Notes: generated by a model not told the origin, from the letters alone. Positions 21,671-33,900 are shown, counted from the stretch's first letter. The stretch is 49,165 nucleotides of DNA from Chromera velia (GCA_018398765.1 JAHBMJ010000171.1:5432-54596), one strand, 5' to 3'. Translations and numbers: made by a program.

Positions 21671-23470
21671 ATGCTGCAGTGGGACTCTGACGTCCGTAGA
21701 TACTCAGAAGAATTTGGGGGAGACGCTCCGTTTCTCGCTCTGGCTAGCTTCCAAAAGGGAGCAACCATACTTCCTGCCAGCAGAGAGGAGATCACGAGAA
21801 GGGAATTTTGGGAGGCTGACATCAAAGAGTGGACAGCCATCCTTCACACAAAGACGATTGAAAAGCGCCGCTCACACCTTGAGCTCGCTGCCATGCTTAA
21901 TATGGGTTTTACCAGAAACCATAAAGAAGATTTGAGTAAGGGACCCGGGGGCAGAAAGAAGAAGACGTGCATTTAAGTTGCAGGGTACAATGACCTGAGG
22001 AAGGTGGACACATTCAGTGGCACTCCCAACCGCGACTGCTTTCTTCTCACCCTCCTGTATGTTGCCACTCGGGGGTTTGAAGTGGACTCCGAGTTAGTAG
22101 ATATCAAGAATGCATTCTTCCAGTCCCCCGACGACTATGTAGAGCATGTGGGGGTGCGCATCCCAAAGAGCATTCCCACCATGCCTGCACAGAAGCCTTC
22201 TTGTCTCACTGAGTACAGCGATGCCAAGTGGGGAGAGATAAGGAAAGAGGCAGAGAGAGTAGTCCCAGGTCAGATCTACGAACTCAGCAATGCCCTCTAC
22301 GGCACCCCTGCAGCACCTGCACTGTGGGGGAAGGAATTGAGGAGAGGGCAGGAGAAGCTGGGGTTTATTCCTGTTGAGCAGTCAATCGCAGTCAGAAGGG
22401 AGGTGGAAGACGAACCCGCACAGGACGTGCAAGCCACGTATGTAGACGATATTTTCGGGGCAGGGGAGAGAACGGAGGAGGCGTTCAATGTGTTGGGAGA
22501 GAAATTCAAGATCGGTTCCCAAACAAAAGTGAATGTGGGGTCCAAGGCAAAGTATATTGGGATGGATATATACCGTCCCGATGCACACACCTTCGAACTC
22601 ATGTCCAAGAGTTACCTCGAAGGCATTGACGTCGATGCAATCCCGGGGAAACTGAAGAAATCTCTGTCCAAAAAAGACGTCGCTCCAGCCGAGGAGCAAG
22701 ATGTGGACATGTCCCTACAGGGGGTCTATCAGGAGGCAAATGGTGTATTGGGGTGGGTTGTTTGTCTCAACTGGAGGAAAGCACTCTGCTTTTCCCTCCC
22801 CAGTAAAGCAACCACCAAACCCACCGCCCGCCATCTCTCAGCAGTCAAGACAGCCATACACAGGTTGAAAACCCATAGAGAGCCCCTTGTCCTTCATGGC
22901 TTGAAGGGAAGAGAACTCCATCTTGCCGGCTGTTCCGATACCATGTGGAACCGCCCGAAGTATAAAGGCAGGCAGGGGACATGATGATGCTCAATGATGA
23001 GTCGTAGGATCTAGAACGAGATGGGCCCAAGAATGTCATCTCGTGGGACCTATCTAAGGACAAAAGCAAGCACAGCTCGTCATCAATTAGTGAGTAGATT
23101 GCCGTCTGTTGTCTGATCAAACGTATCCCAAGATGTACACAATTCATTCAAAACTTGTGGGGGAGAGATCCGATCATTTCGATCTTTGTCGACAACGGGG
23201 CACTACATGATTGGGTCAGATCAGGGATTTTGGACACAGACACCGAGTATCAGGGGATGCTCGATTACGTCCTTCAGCAGATCCAGAAGTAGGGGGTGCA
23301 TGTGCAGTAGATCATCAGACGTGCACAGCTGGCAAATTGTCTGTGCAAACCCATCTGGTTCACGAAATCAATCTACAAATGAAACAACTCGCAGTTTCGC
23401 TCGATTCATGCAGTATCGATCAAGCCTGTGATCTATCAAAAGATTCACTTGCTGACCTGCTCAGGGGGTG
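21671..23470 (+). pseudogene. Copia element 1 reverse transcriptase and RNase H
   Basis: RVT_2-type polymerase. EEITRREFWEADIKEW (about 21787) is the N-terminal block and IYELSNALYGTPAAPALWGKE (about 22276) the central block, split here at its conserved LYG. The YVDD catalytic box is present (about 22440), in the 326-codon frame 22004-22984. A stop at 21974-21976 separates it from the upstream part. RNase H follows in another frame, with VDNGALHDW near 23185 and a final ANCLCKP near 23335, the counterpart of the usual ADxLTKP, with stops between. It would copy element RNA into DNA. Confidence 0.75.
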
Positions 23471-23701
23471 AATCAGAACGGTGCAATGCGCGCGCGAATA
23501 TTTATAAACGTGCAGAAATAAAATGAAATAAAATGTATGCATGCAAAAGCATGTTTGAGGCAATTCAAATTGACGTCCATGCATTTGTGGTCAATGTAAG
23601 ACATAAAAGCAGACAAAGACTACTCTGGGCAACTACCAGAGGTTTCGCGTAAGAAGTAGATCTTCATGTTGATCATGTCTAGAGCGTTAGCTCTTTCTGC
23701 T
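23469..23701 (+). repeat. 3' LTR of Copia element 1
   Basis: Direct repeat of 17848-18083. It is preceded by the purine tract CAGGGGG and starts TGAATCAGAACGG. Confidence 0.85.
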
Positions 23702-26540
23702 TAAACCGATTGCCGATCTCCCTGACGACCGTTTCTGGGAAACATACTGACAGCTCAAGGTGTCCTACAAACGTTTTTCCCGTCTGATTGACCTCTTGAA
23801 GTAGGCAAAACTTATGTATCTACTTCACAGAGTTGAAAGCTCTCGGTTTTCTTGGGCAGTCCATCAAAATTTCAAGGAGCTCTCAAAATCAGCCCTCCCT
23901 CGGTAGAGATTTACTGGTGGTCAAGGGATTCTTTCACACAGTTATATGGCTATTTTATTTTAGCCATGAGGCTACTCTGCCAAAGAAAGCAGCGGACCAT
24001 CTCAAGGATCAAAGATACAGAAGGTTGGAGAATAATCAGCAACTGCCTAGGTGCTAGATGGTTAATGAGCCTCCTTGACACCCTTGTGAACATGGTTGGT
24101 GCAGCCCTTCTGGCTGACTTAATTTCAAGACATTTTTAAAATCTAGTTTAAAACTTAGGTTTAAAATGTTTTAAATTAGATTTTAAAATAAATGCTAGAT
24201 GCGGCTAGAATGAACGTTCTTAAAAATTGTTCCTAGAATTGTTTATTCAATTAGATTTTGAAATGAACGTTAGATGCAGTTAGAATGCTACTAGACATGT
24301 TAAAAAAAAAAAAGAAAAAAAGTCTCTAAAAAAACAAGTTATCTACTTTTTTTTTCTTTTTTGGGGGGGGCCTGCAACACCTTGCAACATTTGTGCAACA
24401 CTCGTCCAACAGCTATACATAACAATTGTTTTAGACAAAAAAAAAAATCTGACAAAGAGAGTTATTTAATTTTTTTTTCTCTGTGATACCCCTAGGAATG
24501 CTACTACTAAGCTAGAATGAACATTATTAAAAATTGCTGTAGTACTAGTTGCAGCTAGGGTATTTCACTAAAAAAAAAAGAAAATTAATTTTATATCCCC
24601 CCCTTCAAGTATATAAAACACTGTAGACATCTAAAAGTATGTTCAATGTGGTTTTTTACCTAAAAGAACCTTCATAAACTTAAAAAAAGACTTGTAGTAT
24701 TATGATTTATGATGGTCATTTAAAGTTTTCATCATGTTGCCACTTAGGGTTCTAAAAGTAGTAAAAACATCGTTATGTAACTTAATACTTAACTTACCTA
24801 AACCTTATGTCACCTGGTATAACCTGCTTCAAATCACTTCATTAATACCAGCAGACTCGGACATGATTTTGAAACTATATAACTTAACTCTCCTTCAGTT
24901 TTCATCCTTTTCATCACTTTCATGCTCATTAAACTGACTTTCTGTGCAAGCAAGCTCATCGTTATTCACCGTTACCCCCCCTCCCAACCAAAACTGCCGA
25001 ATGCAACCAGAAAAAAATAGCAGAAAGGGGTGTGTTATCAGTTCTCGGCATTAACGTGCAATGGAATAAAAGCGGTTTGAACTCTGTTGTGTCATCTAAA
25101 GAAGAAACCCATTCATATGAAATAATACAAGTGGAAAATACGGCATTCTCTTCAACAAGGGCAATCCGAGATACCCCCAAACTTCTTCTTTTTTTTGTTG
25201 TTGGGTGCACATCAGATGGATCAATTAAGTCCAAAACTTTGCTGACAAACCATCCTTCTATACTGCTGTTACTGTTTTCCCACCTGCAAGCAACAACGTC
25301 CCCTACCCTAACAGAATAATCCCCCCTCTTTGATAAAATATGATGAAATCGAGGCTTGCGTGTCAAACGTGTCGATTACCTGATCAGTATGCAGCTTTTC
25401 GTCCTACAAAAACATACAAGCAGAAGAAAGGAGCAAATTTCCCCGACCAAGTACTTCTAAGGTACCTAGCAGCGTAAGTGCAGCAGAGGGACGTAGGGGA
25501 GCGACGGAGGAGAGCTTGGGCTCTGTGGCTACAAGCGAGACAGCAGAGGGCTAAGCAGAGAAGACATGAGGGAGGAAAGCTGAGAAAAGGGCTCTCTCGA
25601 ACAGCCACAGCGCCTTTTTGCTTTCGATCTTTTATTGCTATCACACTCTTTTCTCTGTTGTCTCTGATTCCATTTGTCTGCCAGCTTGAATGCTCCATTA
25701 CAAATTTATCGAAATTTGACAATGTTTTTCCTGTGTGCATGACTGCCTAGCTTGCTGAAACGAGGTGTCTCAATAACAGTTTTGAAGAGTCAAATCATCA
25801 GTTTTAAGTTTGTTTTAAACAGTTTGAGGCTGGTGTATACTATGTTAATACTGCTATTGGCAGGTTCAAGCAGGTTTCAAAAGATGACAATGTTAAAATG
25901 AAGGCTCTCTAACCTTATGTCCGAACCTTCATTGGCAACGACCCCTAAACCTACCCTTAACCTAATATAACCTTGCTGAACCAAGGATTTTACATATGAT
26001 TATGTATTCAAATGACTTTTTAGCAAAATTGAGCTAGGAATCTATTTAAAAAAATGTCCAAAAACTGTTTTTTTGTAAGGTTTTTTACTATAAAACCTAG
26101 TACACCTCCATCAAAGTGAAATACCCTAGAGTTGCAGTAATACTATCTAGAGTACTATGAACTATAGTACTATAAATTTAGTGAAGCTAGTAGCTACTGA
26201 ATGAATGAATAAATGATTGAGGGTTAAATCCTAGATCCAGTGATGCTAGACTCCAAGCCACTAACAAGGCTTTGAAGACAACCCTATGTTATACAAAACG
26301 TTCACTCAACCTAGGTTCTATGGGGCATTAGCTTGTAAGACTAGGCGGCCCCTTCGCTTTAATCTTAAGCATACACGCCAGACAGAGGTACCCAGTCCTC
26401 GGAAAAGACAAAACCTGCATAACACTATGTTTCTATCAAATTTATATCATCTTTAATATTGCTACTACATCTGCTTGTATGACTCAGATGATTTGCAACT
26501 TACTAGTTAGTCTCTAGTAGCTAGCTCTCTAGCCTATATA
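23702..26540. other. AT-rich intergenic region
   Basis: Contains A/T homopolymer runs, a degenerate duplicated phrase around ATTAGATTTT...GCTAGATGCGGCTAGAATGAACGTT (about 24175 and 24250), a TGTTGCA-rich block near 24370-24420, and one coding-like stretch at 24962-25366, listed separately. No other gene is supported. Confidence 0.5.
24962..25366 (-). CDS. Coding-like ORF or exon, function unknown
   Basis: Open for 134 codons on the minus strand, but it starts with TTG, so it is more likely an exon or an old fragment than a full gene. The central part VRVGDVVACRWENSNSSIEG followed by WFVSKVLDLID has the look of a small beta-barrel (Tudor or BAH-like) fold, which is only an impression. No partner exons were found. 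Its setting among repeats would also allow a mobile-element origin. Confidence 0.25.
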   Translation of the reverse strand: MTRKPRFHHILSKRGDYSVRVGDVVACRWENSNSSIEGWFVSKVLDLIDPSDVHPTTKKRRSLGVSRIALVEENAVFSTCIISYEWVSSLDDTTEFKPLLFHCTLMPRTDNTPLSAIFFWLHSAVLVGRGGNGE

Positions 26541-26548
26541 GGTACCTA

Positions 26549-27605
26549 TTAGGGTTGGTAAATGCCATCGATACCAAATGTCGACATTTGTAACACTTCT
26601 AGTGCCAACATCAGCATTTGAAATGGCATTTTGTAGCCAAAGTGGCATTTAGTATGCAGTATATAGAATTATATAGATATTAATGGATCAAACGCGCAAA
26701 ACGCGCGCGTAAAAAGCGCTTATTTTCGCGTGTATGTACGTTTTTTGCATGCATGCAGTTAATTGGTATTATATTAAATTGCATGCATGCATGCGTATGA
26801 ATTAATTTTTCAATGCGGCGGGATCGATCGAGATGTCTCTCTCATACTGCATGTGTGTATCAATATACAATGATTTGGTCAGCCTGAAAATCGGGCAATC
26901 ATTACAATTGTCTTACCATGCATTCCAGACATTCCTCCAGTCTAACAGCCTAGATAAAAACAGACTTATAAACATGATTTTGACTAAATTTAGATTGATT
27001 TTAGTTAGTTACACTGAGTTACTTGATGATAAATAGGTTGTGCTGCCTAGCTGGGGACAATGTGGTCTACAGTTAAGACCTAGGGGTAATTTTCAAAAAA
27101 AAAAAAAATGTGGTCATTTTCACTTTTTTCTTTTTTATTTTTTTTCTGATATCAAACTAAAAAATATGTTGTTTAAGTGTTGTTAATGTTTTGCACAAAT
27201 CAACAAGTATTGTTTAAATGTTGTTATATTATTGTTTCTTTGTTATAATGACAAATGAATGTTAATTGTTGCACTGTTATATAACTGTTGCTTATGTGTT
27301 GCAAAGTGTTGTATATGCTTGTCGTGTCTTGTCAGATGGAGGTCATCATCGAAAACAAAAAAAAAAAAGATTTTTTGCCCTGGAGCCCATATTTTTTTTT
27401 TTTTTTTTTTAAAATTACCCCTAGGTTAAGACACTTTCAGAACTCAAAAATTTAGTAAGAAAGTTAAAAGTAGAAGACACTATTGGTTTAGGCAAACTAT
27501 AAAATGTCAGCACTGTATTAAAACATAAATATCATTGTCGATCAGTGCCATTTATATGTTTAGTGTCAATAACAGCATTTATCGCCCACGGCATTTACTA
27601 ACCCT
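26549..27605. mobile_element. hAT-like non-autonomous DNA transposon
   Basis: Ends are inverted copies of AGGGTTGGTAAATGCC (left, from 26551) and its near-complement GGCATTTACTAACCCT (right, ending 27605), with one mismatch. Both sides are flanked by the 8-bp direct repeat GGTACCTA (26541-26548 and 27606-27613), the target-duplication length typical of hAT elements. The inside has no transposase frame. A second element is nested within it. Confidence 0.7.
27079..27425. mobile_element. Nested MITE-like element with 15-bp inverted ends
   Basis: The perfect inverted ends CCTAGGGGTAATTTT and AAAATTACCCCTAGG bound 347 bases, flanked on both sides by TTAAGA (27073-27078 and 27426-27431). The inside is AT-rich with many TGTTG words and long A and T runs next to the ends. 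There is no coding capacity. Confidence 0.75.
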
Positions 27606-27613
27606 GGTACCTA

Positions 27614-28589
27614 CCCCTAGGATAGTATAAGCTCTCTATACTATAGGGCCATAGTATAAGGGATTAAACTTGGATCGAGTTTGGTACAAGTACGATTAGG
27701 ATAAGGATTAGGATTTATGTTCGGAGGATTAGCCTCTTGCCCCAATGCCGAATGCCTGACGTACGGCTTCTAGAGAAAGCGCCAAAGTGTATCAGACCTC
27801 TTTAGCCAGCCTACACAGGTCTGGCCTATGCCAAGAACGGTTTACACAAGGTTCTTTCTGAGCTCGATCGATCAATTGCGCAAACATAACATCTGACACA
27901 TTCGTAAGAGCAATTCAATAGCTGGAAATCAAGTGATTCATGGGGGGCAATCACACCGGACATTGATCCAGGGTAAAACAAATGATAATCTTTTTCCTTT
28001 GTAAGTTCTGAAACAAGAAGAGAGAGGTTAAGAGAAGAAAAAGAAATTGAGACCAGAAAAAGCTCACTTCTCTTTGTTTTTACACTTTTTAGCGTAGCCA
28101 GAAACGTTCCTTTTCCCGAGACGCATAGAGGGAAAGCAAAAACCCTCTCTCTTCTTATGGGTTGCTTCTTATCATTCTGTCTAACTGAAGAAAAGTGAAG
28201 TAGCAAGCCGCCGCAAGAGGAGTAAGATGAAGTTAGGTCTCTTTTTTTCCTTGCTTGCAAACAGAAAAACAAAAAAGGATGTTTGGAGTTAGAGAAAGAA
28301 AGACGAAATAAAAAGAGAAAGATGAAGAAGTAGAGACTGAAAGAGAAACATCCACTTCTCTTCTTTTTTTCACTTTTTTGATACAATCAAGAACGTTCAT
28401 TCATTTTTCCTGAGACTTAGTGAGGTAATAGGAAAGCTTTCTCTTCTGGTTGGGTGTCTTCTTTTCATTTTGATCATCTCAAAAGAGTGAAGACTTACAA
28501 AGAAAAAGTGGAATCTCAAAGAAAGAAAGAACAAGAACTAAAATATGATATACTCCATGGGATGAGACGTCAGATAAATAGACCAACAA
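27614..28589. other. Intergenic region with a diverged duplicated repeat
   Basis: No gene is supported. The 186-codon minus-strand frame at 27826-28386 is driven by purine/pyrimidine-rich repeat and has no ATG-based or motif support. The repeat pair at 28045-28200 and 28330-28492 occupies the right half. Confidence 0.5.
28045..28492. repeat. Pair of diverged direct repeats, about 160 bp each
   Basis: 28045-28200 and 28330-28492 share the ordered phrases GAGAC...GAAA, CACTTCTCTT, CACTTTTTT, GAACGTTC, CCGAGACGCATAG or CTGAGACTTAG, GGAAAGC, CTCTCTTCT, TGGGT, TCTTTTCATT or TCTTATCATT, and AGTGAAG. Spacing is close to constant. They are purine-rich on the plus strand. Confidence 0.55.
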
Positions 28590-30110
28590 AGAAAGGATCT
28601 TGATACCTAAATGGTTACCGGCCGCTGCTTTAGAGGCTTCAGCCAACCACTCTTCCTCCCATTAGTCCGAGTCCAGACAGTCAATCTCTTTGTAGTACAG
28701 GCTGTAGATGTACTGAGCTTGAAGCTTCTGGAAGACAGGGATGTAGCTTCTTGTGGCGATAGTGACTGTCTATAAAGCTGCCTCTAGGTCTTGGTATTCT
28801 CTTCTTTTGATGCTTTGCATCACCTCTTTGTCAAGCAGATTGAGAAGCGTTTCAAGAGTTGCTTTCATCAGCATCACAAGCTTCCGATCGATCGAGTTCC
28901 CCTTCATCTAGTTTCTCTCTCTCCTGCATTCTTCTAAGCAGCCCGTTGCAACTGATACAGTCTGTGAGAATTGCCATGCCCCCTAAGCTTCTCTTACGAA
29001 CGCTCTTTTCTGACCTTTGTTTGCTTTTTTCACACCTTCGAGCATCTGCATCGCCATAAGGCTGCCATAGGTTGTTTTCTTTCCGATGGTAACAAACTGG
29101 CGTCTGCATCATTCTTTCTCCTTTCTACCTTTGATGAGTCATACGCTGTCAAAGAGATAGACGAGGTGGGTGTAAGGGGAGAAGAAAAAGAGATGGGGGC
29201 GTCTTTGGCAGGTAACAAAGCGGAGCTGCCTTCCAAGTGTGAGAAAACGGTAAGAAAACAGAAGGGCTTTCTTGAGTGAAGGAGGTGGAGAGGCTTCGTA
29301 GCTCTCTGGCTGCTAGGGTGTAGTTAGCATCCACAGGTGCAGAAACGGAGGGGCGTTCTTTGGGAGGAGGGGTGGAAGGGCTTCTTGCAGGTGCTAGAGT
29401 GTAGTTAGCATCTGTAGGTGAGAAGGCGGAGGAACATTCCTTAAGGAGGGAGGTAGGAGGGCTTCGTGCGAGTACTGGAGTGCAGTTAGCAACTGCAGAT
29501 ACGGGGATGAAGGAACATTCCTTGGGGAGGGAGGTAAAAGGGCTTCGTGTGATTGTTGGGGTGCAGTTAGCGTCTGCAGATGCGGAGACAGAGGAGCTTT
29601 CTTTAAGGAAAGAGGTGGAAAAACTTTTGAGGAGGGAAGTAGAAGGGCTTTGTACGGGTGTTGGGATGCTAGCGCAGTGCATGTTTACGAGTGGTTCCAA
29701 AGCTTCGCATCCCTCCTTGCGCCTTAGGGGGAAACCAAGGACGAGCAGAAACGTTAAAATAGGACATGGTTGAGTCATGGCTGTCAGGGTGGCCAATCAT
29801 CAGACTAGTCATCAGACCTCCACACTTCAAGCCCCACTGTTTCTTCGAATAGCGGCCTCCCCGTCGTGTCCGTTTTTTACATACAGTCCCATCGCCCACT
29901 ATGACTTCGGCTTTCTGGGCTTCTAGTTAATTCTCAAGAGCCGTTTCTGTTGGGACACTGTCTATCAACGCAAGGTAACGTCGCAATACTGTCACTGATT
30001 CTGCTTGAAAGAACAGACATTCTTCGACCGGATTTTTCAAGAAAGCGCTGGTACATCTAACTACTTCTTTTGCGTACAATCTCAGACACTGTCATTCCGC
30101 TAGATCATTC
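28590..30110 (-). pseudogene. Decayed coding region with transposase-like fragment
   Basis: On the minus strand, coding-like segments are interrupted by stops and frame changes. Near 29765-29950 the frame reads VIVGDGTVCKKRTRRGGRYS and then KKQWGLKCGG, recalling the first catalytic block of ISXO2/Merlin-type DDE transposases (a D-x-T/S motif followed by a basic RG stretch and W). This is suggestive only. An 81-bp tandem repeat follows, then an open frame with DCISCNGLLRRMQERE (28852-29112), then an amphipathic segment near 28600-28860 starting MKATLETLLNLLDKEV and carrying an in-frame TAG. Whether these were one gene is unknown. Confidence 0.35.
29281..29690 (-). repeat. 81-bp tandem repeat, in frame
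   Basis: The word AGTTAGC recurs at about 29322, 29403, 29484 and 29565, exactly 81 bases apart. On the minus strand the unit encodes 27 residues ending in ANCTP, ANYTL or similar, with a conserved SP-x-TS-LxKE core. The unit length being a multiple of three and the frame staying open suggest it expanded inside a protein. Confidence 0.75.
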
Positions 30111-30965
30111 CGTTTGCATCAAGCCTCTCAAAGATCAAAAGAAACGGCGAGCTTTGCACGTGGAACACTGGAGACTGGAGCTGTCCGTTTGAAGTCATTT
30201 TTCAGCCTTTTTCATTCGAAGTTGGAGCGTGTGCACTCTGGTGGTTCGCAGCTCTCAAGAGGAGACGAGAAACTCATGAAGAGACCATGTACCGCGTAAC
30301 AAATAACTAAAATTAAACAGTAATCACTTTTTCATTAGTAAAGTTAATTTAAAGACTTAAGACTTAAGTAAAGGCTGTACTAGAGGCTGTAAAGCTTTTA
30401 TGACAGTCTAGATATCAAACAGTGGTGAGTCCATTAGAGTCCATGCACTAGCAAGTTTCAGAACACGTACATTGATCCTCACATTCATTGAATACGAAGT
30501 GAAACTCAGGCTGTTCTTGGCTTCTTTCGTGAACCGCTCCGTCTGCACGCCTTCCCATTTTCTGTGCCCTTCCCCACTGCACTACATTTTGATAACTGCT
30601 GGAAGCGGAGACTGCAAGTTGTGTCAGGAAGTCGATAGAACCGTTTCTGGACCATTCAAATGGGTGCAGGACGTTTCTTAGCCTGTATTAATGCATCGCC
30701 TATCTTACTTGATAGTTTGATTTTCTCAAAACAAAAACGAACAAGGAGAGGCTCATAAAAACAAAAACGAGAAAAGAGTAGCTCAGCACCAACACACCCA
30801 AAATCACGCGAGAGGCGCGCATGCATGCATGCAAAGTCGGATCGAGTCCTCGTCGTTCGCGTCGAGTCAAACCGAGTCAAGGCAAGGCAAGGCAAGGCAG
30901 ACTGTCCAGAGACTTTTTTGTCCTTCAAGACAGCCCCCCTTCCTTCCTCCCTCGGTCCCTCCCTC
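30111..30965. other. Intergenic region downstream of the SOUL gene
   Basis: No gene is supported. It contains a GCATGCATGCATGC run near 30820 and a GGCAA pentamer repeat at about 30878-30899, just beyond the SOUL stop codon. The SOUL 3' untranslated region should lie in its right end. Confidence 0.5.
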
Positions 30966-33900
30966 TCATTCCTCGCTGTCTACCTCTGTCGCTGTCTTCT
31001 GCTGCTTCTCTTCACTCTTCTGCTCCGTACCTTCCCCAAGCGGCATGTCAACAGAAGATGCCGCCTCCTTCTCTTCATTAACAAGAGGAACCTCCTCTGA
31101 CCCCTCCTGTGCCCCCATCTGAGCCACAACCTCTGCCGCTGCTCCATCCGCCAGAGGGAGAGACAGCGTCTCCTCTGACCCCGTTGAGACGGCCGTCTCC
31201 GTCTCCTCTCCGCCCTGCTCTTCTTGAATGGCCCCCCCGGTCAGAGGACCCACCCGCACGGCCACCTCGTTCTTCCGTCGCCACGGGAGGGTCAGAGGCG
31301 AGTTGTACTGGAAGAGCAGATAGGCGTCCTCCGGGCCCTCCTGCCTCCAGGTGTTCTCCCGTCGCGTCAGGGGGAGCTGCTCCTTCAGCAACTGCAGCTG
31401 CCTCCGCACCTCCGCGGGCGTCGCGAAGCCGCTGAATTCCTTCACTGCCAGAATCCGTGCGGGAACCTGCAGGAAGACAGAAATGAAAAGAGTGAGAGAG
31501 GGATGGGAGAAAGAGACATTTGCTCTCTCCTCTCTAGGAACGAAAGCAGGTCGATGGAAAGAGAGAGAACGGCAAAAGAACGAAGGGAGCACACTTGATG
31601 CCCCTTCTCCGCTGTACCTCCTGCATGATACCTCTTTTCTCTGCTTGTGTGCACGTGGGTTCCCGTTTCTTTCCCTGTATGACCGGAGAATCTGGCCGAT
31701 AAGCTCCCTCTGCCCCCCCCCCCCNCCCCCCCAAAAAAAGAAGTGTGGGCCCATGACGATCATACAGACTTTTGCAAGAAAAAAAAAGAGAAGAGAAGAA
31801 AAGAGAGCTGCACGCAAGTCTTGCTCGATCTCTCTCACGAATCATCCGTCTCGGTGTTCACCAATCAACTTGATTGGTTCGAATCTCTGTCTGGTACAGA
31901 CCCTACATGCATGCTGTGAAGACCCCCCGAGACGCCTTCCTTCCACCCCTTCCTTACCTGCTGCACGAGAATATCAAGATCCTTGGGTTCGGGTGCCGAG
32001 TCGACATCGAATTCTCCTGGGAGAACGAACTGGAGGAAAGAACGGGAACCTGAGGAGGAGGAACTGGAAGAGCCCGACGACGAGGCTTTGCTGGAGTTTG
32101 TGGGCATTGCTGTGATCACAGGAGTGGTCATTTCCATCTTCACGCCCCCCTCCTCGACCAACACTCTGGACGCCCCCACAGAAGACTCCATCGGGGTGTT
32201 TTTGCCAAACAGGTAGGCAGCCAGACGGTTAAACGCAGACCCCTGCTTCTCGAACTCAGACCCCTCTCCCTTCATCTCCACAGAGGCGACCACGAAGGGG
32301 GAGTACTCCCGAATTTGCACACCATAACTTCCGTACACAAGTACTCTGGAAACACGCACACGAACACAGACAGTGAGGACAAAAATTGAAATGAAAGTCA
32401 AGGGGCATTTCTTTTGGATAGAGAGAAAGGTAAGACGAAGAGAGCAAACGCGTACGGAGCAGGAGCCTGAGCTCGAGACGCAAGCTGTGGCTCAGAACAA
32501 CAGAACATAGTGGATAGATGCAACTATTCGTCTGTCTGTCTTCCTGATCCAAGTCACACAAATGCCTCTGTTTGATTCCCTCCTCTCGGTCTTCTCGTCC
32601 GTCGCTTCTCCACCCCAGCCTCTATCCTTACGGCTTTCTCGCCCATCCGCTTGAGCATCACGCCCCCTCAATTCATGCTTTCTCGCCTCGCATCCGGAAG
32701 GAAACGAAGCACAGACAAGAGAAAAGGTGGAACAGATGACCTTGGCCTCTAAGCATAATGTTCTGCATGTGCACAGACACGAACCATTCCAGTAAGCACA
32801 CGCTCTCCATCCAACCGCCCGTCCTATCTACCTACCTGTAATCAGGTGTCTCCAGTCCCTCGGGCGTCCGACTGAGGGCATTTCTGGTCTCTCTGATCAG
32901 TGAAGCCACGGGGGGGTTCGTCACCAATCTCAAAGGGTCCACTGCCATGATGCCCTTCGCTCCACTCCCACCACACATCACTCCACCCTTTCCTTTGCCT
33001 TTGCCATTTCGGCCTCCTCTCAACCTCTCCCTTTTCTCCTTCACTGCCTCCAAGATTCTCTCGGCAGCCTGCACGAACAGCAACGAAGAATACACAAAAG
33101 ATTGACGGACCACGTTCCCCTCCTCATTTCGTCATGCTGTCTCTTAGAACCTTTCAGACTCTTTCAACATCTCACAAGAGGCATTTCAATCGGTCACACA
33201 AGAAGGCAGCAACCAAAAGCTCAAACCCAGTTTCCTTCCAACAAAGAGGAGACACATGGTATCCCTTTTTGGTCTGGTCAGTGTTCTTTCTAAAACGCCT
33301 TTCAAGAGAAAACGTCAGCTGACGGGACGGACTGCCAATGCAGCTCTCTGTCCGGGGAACAGACGGATCGGAGTTGCCATTTCTTCAAAGCAGTCAAAGG
33401 TCAACCGGACCCCGCCTTTATGACAGACACAGCTCAGAGTGCTTCCATTGGTACGACGTAGCCAGACTTCCCCGCCCGCTCACGCACAGATAGAGCGGAG
33501 GCACAGTGGCAGCCACGCCCCCTCCACGAAATCCCCCATGCAGACCTTCAGCATCTCTGACTGATTCATTTCGGTGTTCTCTTAGGCATCTACGCGCAAA
33601 CTCTGCATGAAAAATTCATGTCCAAGAGGACAGACCGACCGACCTTGGGGATTTCCTTCTGACCGACCGACCTTGGGGATTTCCTTCTGAAGGGAGGGAA
33701 GGATGTCGTCTCCCAGTTGCCGTCTCAGGTCATCCAGCTCTTCAGATCTGCTCACACAACAACAGGCAAACCAGAGGGAGCATCAGTTGGACGAAAGCCT
33801 CACATCAACCGACCAACCAACCAAGCAGGCCACGAAGACGTGTTATTTGAACCTCCTGATCATGAGTCAAGCAGCCCATATCAACATCCGACCGCGTCTT

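Larger units (their letters stand above)
17848..23701 (+). mobile_element. Copia-type LTR retrotransposon 1, degenerate
   Basis: About 5.85 kb, with direct LTRs at 17848-18083 and 23469-23701 that agree at most positions. The internal order is gag (18240), protease, integrase, reverse transcriptase and RNase H, the Copia (Pseudoviridae) order. A TGGTACTCTGC primer-site-like sequence follows the 5' LTR, and a CAGGGGG purine tract precedes the 3' LTR. Stops and frameshifts occur throughout pol, so it cannot be autonomous. No clear target duplication was found, and the exact LTR ends may be off by a few bases. Confidence 0.85.

Noticed and set aside
27826-28386. 186-codon minus-strand ORF
   Set aside because: Driven by a purine/pyrimidine-rich repeat pair; no motif and no splice structure.
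31351-32115. 254-codon plus-strand ORF
   Set aside because: It is the reverse shadow of SOUL exons 32345-31958 and 31466-30966, crosses the C run with the ambiguous base, and has no motif of its own.
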